DNA of 22,254 nucleotides, from positions 14,752-37,005 of the forward strand of contig DNIT01000107.1 in the NCBI GenBank assembly GCA_003489345.1, given 5' to 3'. The position numbers and the translations under genes were made by a program. Source of the DNA: Pelotomaculum sp. (lineage in GTDB: Bacteria; Bacillota; Desulfotomaculia; Desulfotomaculales; Pelotomaculaceae). How positions within the stretch are numbered: the first letter of the stretch is position 1; every line of letters begins with the position of its first letter. Below the pieces are notes generated by a model, which made no database searches, was not told the origin of the DNA, and worked only from the letters and a program-made list of their open reading frames with translations. This document shows, piece by piece, positions 20,399-22,254 of the stretch.

Positions 20399-21712
20399 TT
20401 ATGAACAATGTTTTAGCCTGAAATTTAACCCAATACCCAGAGTTCCTATAAAGTCAGCGTTGACACCCTTTACCCCACAGTTCGTACAACGAGCAAGGTC
20501 TACACCTTTCTCTTTACCTGGTGTATATCGTTCGATTGATAGAAACCCACAGTATGGACACCGGGCCGATGTGTTTTTAGGACTTACCCTGCTGGTTACT
20601 ATGCCAACATGCAAACCCTTATACTGGGTATACCGAAATATCCGGCCTTTCACCCAGTAGCCCAACTTCCGGTTTAGCCAATGGGACTTTGTGCCTTTCT
20701 CAGGCTTTAAATTGTCAAGATACTCAAACACAATTATCTTGGCCTTATGGTCTTTGGTGAAGTTTACTATCTGCCGGGATACACGATGAGCTATGTCGTT
20801 ATTGAGGTTACTCACTTTATCCCAAATGTCTTTAGCAAACCTCTCGCCTTCGGGTATAACTCTGGTCTGCGCCTGAAGGGCTACTATTTTCTCAAGATAA
20901 CGCTTCCTAAGGTGGTTGTCTTGCGCACCGGAAATGAATTTCGTCGCGTAGACCCTGCCTTTGGTATCTTGAATGGTCATCGCTGCATGACGGTTCACAC
21001 CAAGGTCAACAACACAAATCTTTGTCGCAGCAGTTTTAACAAGTTTGTTAATTTCCTGCAAGCCGGACTTCTCTACCAGTACTATTGGTATATGCAATTC
21101 CCAACCGATTGGTTTATGAATTAACGAGGGTGAGCCGGTAGCATAACCAGGCGGAATTGTTAATGGCTGCAGCAACGCGACTTTCCGGTAACTGTAGGTG
21201 CTGCCGGTATAAAGCTTGAGCAATATGTGGTGTTTATCAAGCCATTTGTATTCGGTTTTGTAATAACCTAACCAGGAGTTGCTTTCTACTGGGTATTGTG
21301 GTGGGTGTTCTTTGAATTTGACGGGCTTTTGGCCTTCAGCTACGCGCTGCGGGTTCTTTTTCTCCAGTTTTTGCTTTTTAGCTTGCCATTTTTCGTAGCT
21401 ACTCTGCCAGGCGCAGGCAAGTCCGTATGCTTCAGATATGGCCGCCCGCCTGAACCCTGACGGCAGGTTGGAATATTCATGGTCGAAAGGATATACCGGA
21501 TGCGGGTTGCTTTTCGTCCGGTGAGTCATGGTTTCAGCTGCTTTAAGCCACTGGCTGTACCCGATTAGCTCCTGGTGTTCCTGGAATATTTGCAGGTAGT
21601 AAGATACAACCTGCCGGAAATGGGCTGTAGTGCAACGCATCTGTTGCTTTACGTCAGTCGGCGTTAGTAGCTTATATCGCAGCGTTCTAGTGAATCCGTG
21701 CAGATGAGGCAT
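20399..21712 (-). CDS. tnpB: IS605-family TnpB RNA-guided nuclease
   Basis: A 437-residue TnpB, the transposon-encoded ancestor-type of Cas12 nucleases, which cuts target DNA next to the transposon's target motif using a guide RNA from the element's end. The RuvC-like active site is complete: Asp236 in CVVDLGVNRHA, Glu330 in IIVFEYLDNLK and Asp420 in VNADFIGTLGI. A zinc ribbon (Cys385, 388, 409, 412 in RCPYCGF and RCTNCG) sits between the second and third motifs as usual. The basic N-terminal region is longer than in the smallest TnpBs. ATG 21712 directly follows the tnpA TAA, so translation is probably coupled. No frameshift is seen; likely active. Confidence 0.93.
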   Translation of the reverse strand: MPHLHGFTRTLRYKLLTPTDVKQQMRCTTAHFRQVVSYYLQIFQEHQELIGYSQWLKAAETMTHRTKSNPHPVYPFDHEYSNLPSGFRRAAISEAYGLACAWQSSYEKWQAKKQKLEKKNPQRVAEGQKPVKFKEHPPQYPVESNSWLGYYKTEYKWLDKHHILLKLYTGSTYSYRKVALLQPLTIPPGYATGSPSLIHKPIGWELHIPIVLVEKSGLQEINKLVKTAATKICVVDLGVNRHAAMTIQDTKGRVYATKFISGAQDNHLRKRYLEKIVALQAQTRVIPEGERFAKDIWDKVSNLNNDIAHRVSRQIVNFTKDHKAKIIVFEYLDNLKPEKGTKSHWLNRKLGYWVKGRIFRYTQYKGLHVGIVTSRVSPKNTSARCPYCGFLSIERYTPGKEKGVDLARCTNCGVKGVNADFIGTLGIGLNFRLKHCS

Positions 21713-22114
21713 TTAGTCACCAGCTTTCTGACTTTCGATGTACTTTCTAACGGTTTCTTCGGATATATGGCCTACGGTACCAACGTAGTACGACGGATTC
21801 CACAGGTGGCCACCCCATAACTGCTTTTTTAACTCCGGGTGCTTTTTAAACAAAAACCTGGCGGATACACCTTTGAGTGCTTTGATCATATCTGCAATAA
21901 GATGGTTCGGTGTGGCTGTAATAAAAAGATGAACATGATCAGGCATGACTTCCATTTGCTCAATAGCAAATTCTCCTTCTTTCGCTATGTGTAAAAGCAG
22001 TTCTTTTACATCATCAGCAACCTGAGCGGTTAATATCGGTTTACGGTACTTGGTACACCAAACAATATGGTAGCCTATCTGATATACACTGTTACGATTT
22101 CGTAGCAGCTCCAT
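21713..22114 (-). CDS. tnpA: IS200/IS605 transposase TnpA (Y1 HUH family)
   Basis: A 133-residue single-strand DNA transposase that cuts and rejoins the element ends as circular single strands. The HUH motif is DHVHLF, and the catalytic tyrosine lies in SYYVGTVGHISEETVRKYIE, as in active members. The start MELLRNRNSVYQIGYHIVWC at 22114 is chosen because AAGGAG lies eight bases upstream and homologues begin there; the open frame extends 17 codons further. It abuts tnpB. Confidence 0.95.
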   Translation of the reverse strand: MELLRNRNSVYQIGYHIVWCTKYRKPILTAQVADDVKELLLHIAKEGEFAIEQMEVMPDHVHLFITATPNHLIADMIKALKGVSARFLFKKHPELKKQLWGGHLWNPSYYVGTVGHISEETVRKYIESQKAGD

Positions 22115-22147
22115 AGCTATTCTCCTTGCTCTGATTGTGCTACATAT

Positions 22148-22175
22148 ATTGTAACATATATACACCTACAAACAA
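22148..22175 (-). promoter_or_regulatory. Probable tnpA promoter
   Basis: On the minus strand TTGTTT is followed after 16 bases by TACAAT (five of six), about 35 bases upstream of the tnpA ATG. The -35 is weak, as is usual for transposase promoters. Confidence 0.4.
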
Positions 22176-22208
22176 GGAACTGTTGTATATAACATGTAAA
22201 ATCAAAGA

Positions 22209-22250
22209 CCACGCCTAACCCCTGACTGAAGTCAGAAGAATGCGGCGTGG
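22209..22250. repeat. Left-end hairpin of the IS element
   Basis: CCACGCC (22209-22215) and GGCGTGG (22244-22250) form an outer seven-pair stem around the inner palindrome CTGACT-GA-AGTCAG (22222-22235). The inner part is the left copy of the IS palindrome. The outer stem is not seen at the right end. Confidence 0.75.
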
Positions 22251-22254
22251 ATAA

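Larger units (their letters stand above)
20117..22254 (-). mobile_element. IS200/IS605-family insertion sequence with tnpA and tnpB
   Basis: A complete-looking single-strand transposon reading right to left: left-end palindrome (22209-22250), tnpA, tnpB with no gap, long structured 3' region and right-end palindrome (20125-20144). On the minus strand the right palindrome is followed by AGGTTCAA, and TCAA is a right-end cleavage tetranucleotide in known members, so the boundary is placed near 20117. The left boundary is at or beyond the window edge; the minus strand of the window opens TTATCC, and TTAT could be the target. It has inserted just after metE. Confidence 0.88.

Noticed and set aside
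20241..20660. 139-codon plus-strand frame
   Set aside because: Antisense to the tnpB end and the omega RNA region, with no ribosome site or domain.

Overview
The window looks like the chromosome of a spore-forming, anaerobic, Gram-positive bacterium, most likely from the Peptococcaceae / Desulfotomaculum-Pelotomaculum-Moorella part of the Firmicutes. This rests on gene content only: a flavodiiron protein paired with a flavoredoxin-rubredoxin fusion, a SleB-type cortex hydrolase with LysM repeats, a Spo0E-like phosphatase, a DUF1540 protein, and strong AGGAGG-type ribosome binding sites.

Region 1 (1-7269, all minus strand) is a cell-surface polysaccharide locus. Transcription runs right to left: a membrane O-antigen ligase/polymerase with a TPR tail, then rfbB-rfbA-rfbC-rfbD (dTDP-L-rhamnose synthesis, genes touching or overlapping), then the Wzm-type permease and the start of the Wzt-type ATPase, which runs off the left edge. 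Sugar activation, chain export and chain transfer are thus encoded together.

Region 2 (7270-13220, minus strand) is a set of separate short units. They are the O2/NO-detoxifying fprA-hrb pair, a HAD-type nucleotidase, a LysM-SleB hydrolase, and a three-gene unit (double zinc ribbon, RNase HI-like, coiled coil plus zinc ribbon) with a good promoter at one end and a terminator at the other. Non-coding structure includes a 28-bp perfect palindrome, a GTCGG heptad repeat and a solo palindrome resembling an IS200/IS605 end.

Region 3 (13220-16054) is accessory and rich in small genes: a 49-aa Spo0E-like protein, a 59-aa basic protein, a DUF1540 protein with no in-frame ATG, a 58-aa zinc ribbon protein, and two divergent XRE regulators. 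The regulators share an intergenic region with repeated operator-like inverted repeats, one of them inside the spacer of a near-consensus promoter.

Region 4 (16054-20093, plus strand) is the most interesting part. A cobalamin riboswitch with a terminator leads into a drastically shortened QueH-like frame (the B12-independent epoxyqueuosine reductase), which overlaps a LysR regulator, followed by metE (B12-independent methionine synthase). The unit reads as a B12-shortage module that replaces two B12-dependent reactions, queuosine maturation and methionine synthesis, but its QueH has been cut down to 55 residues that keep the cysteine motifs.

Region 5 (about 20117-22254, minus strand) is an IS200/IS605 element with intact-looking tnpA and tnpB, a structured 3' region where the omega RNA should lie, and matching imperfect palindromes at its two ends. 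It begins about two dozen bases after the metE stop codon.
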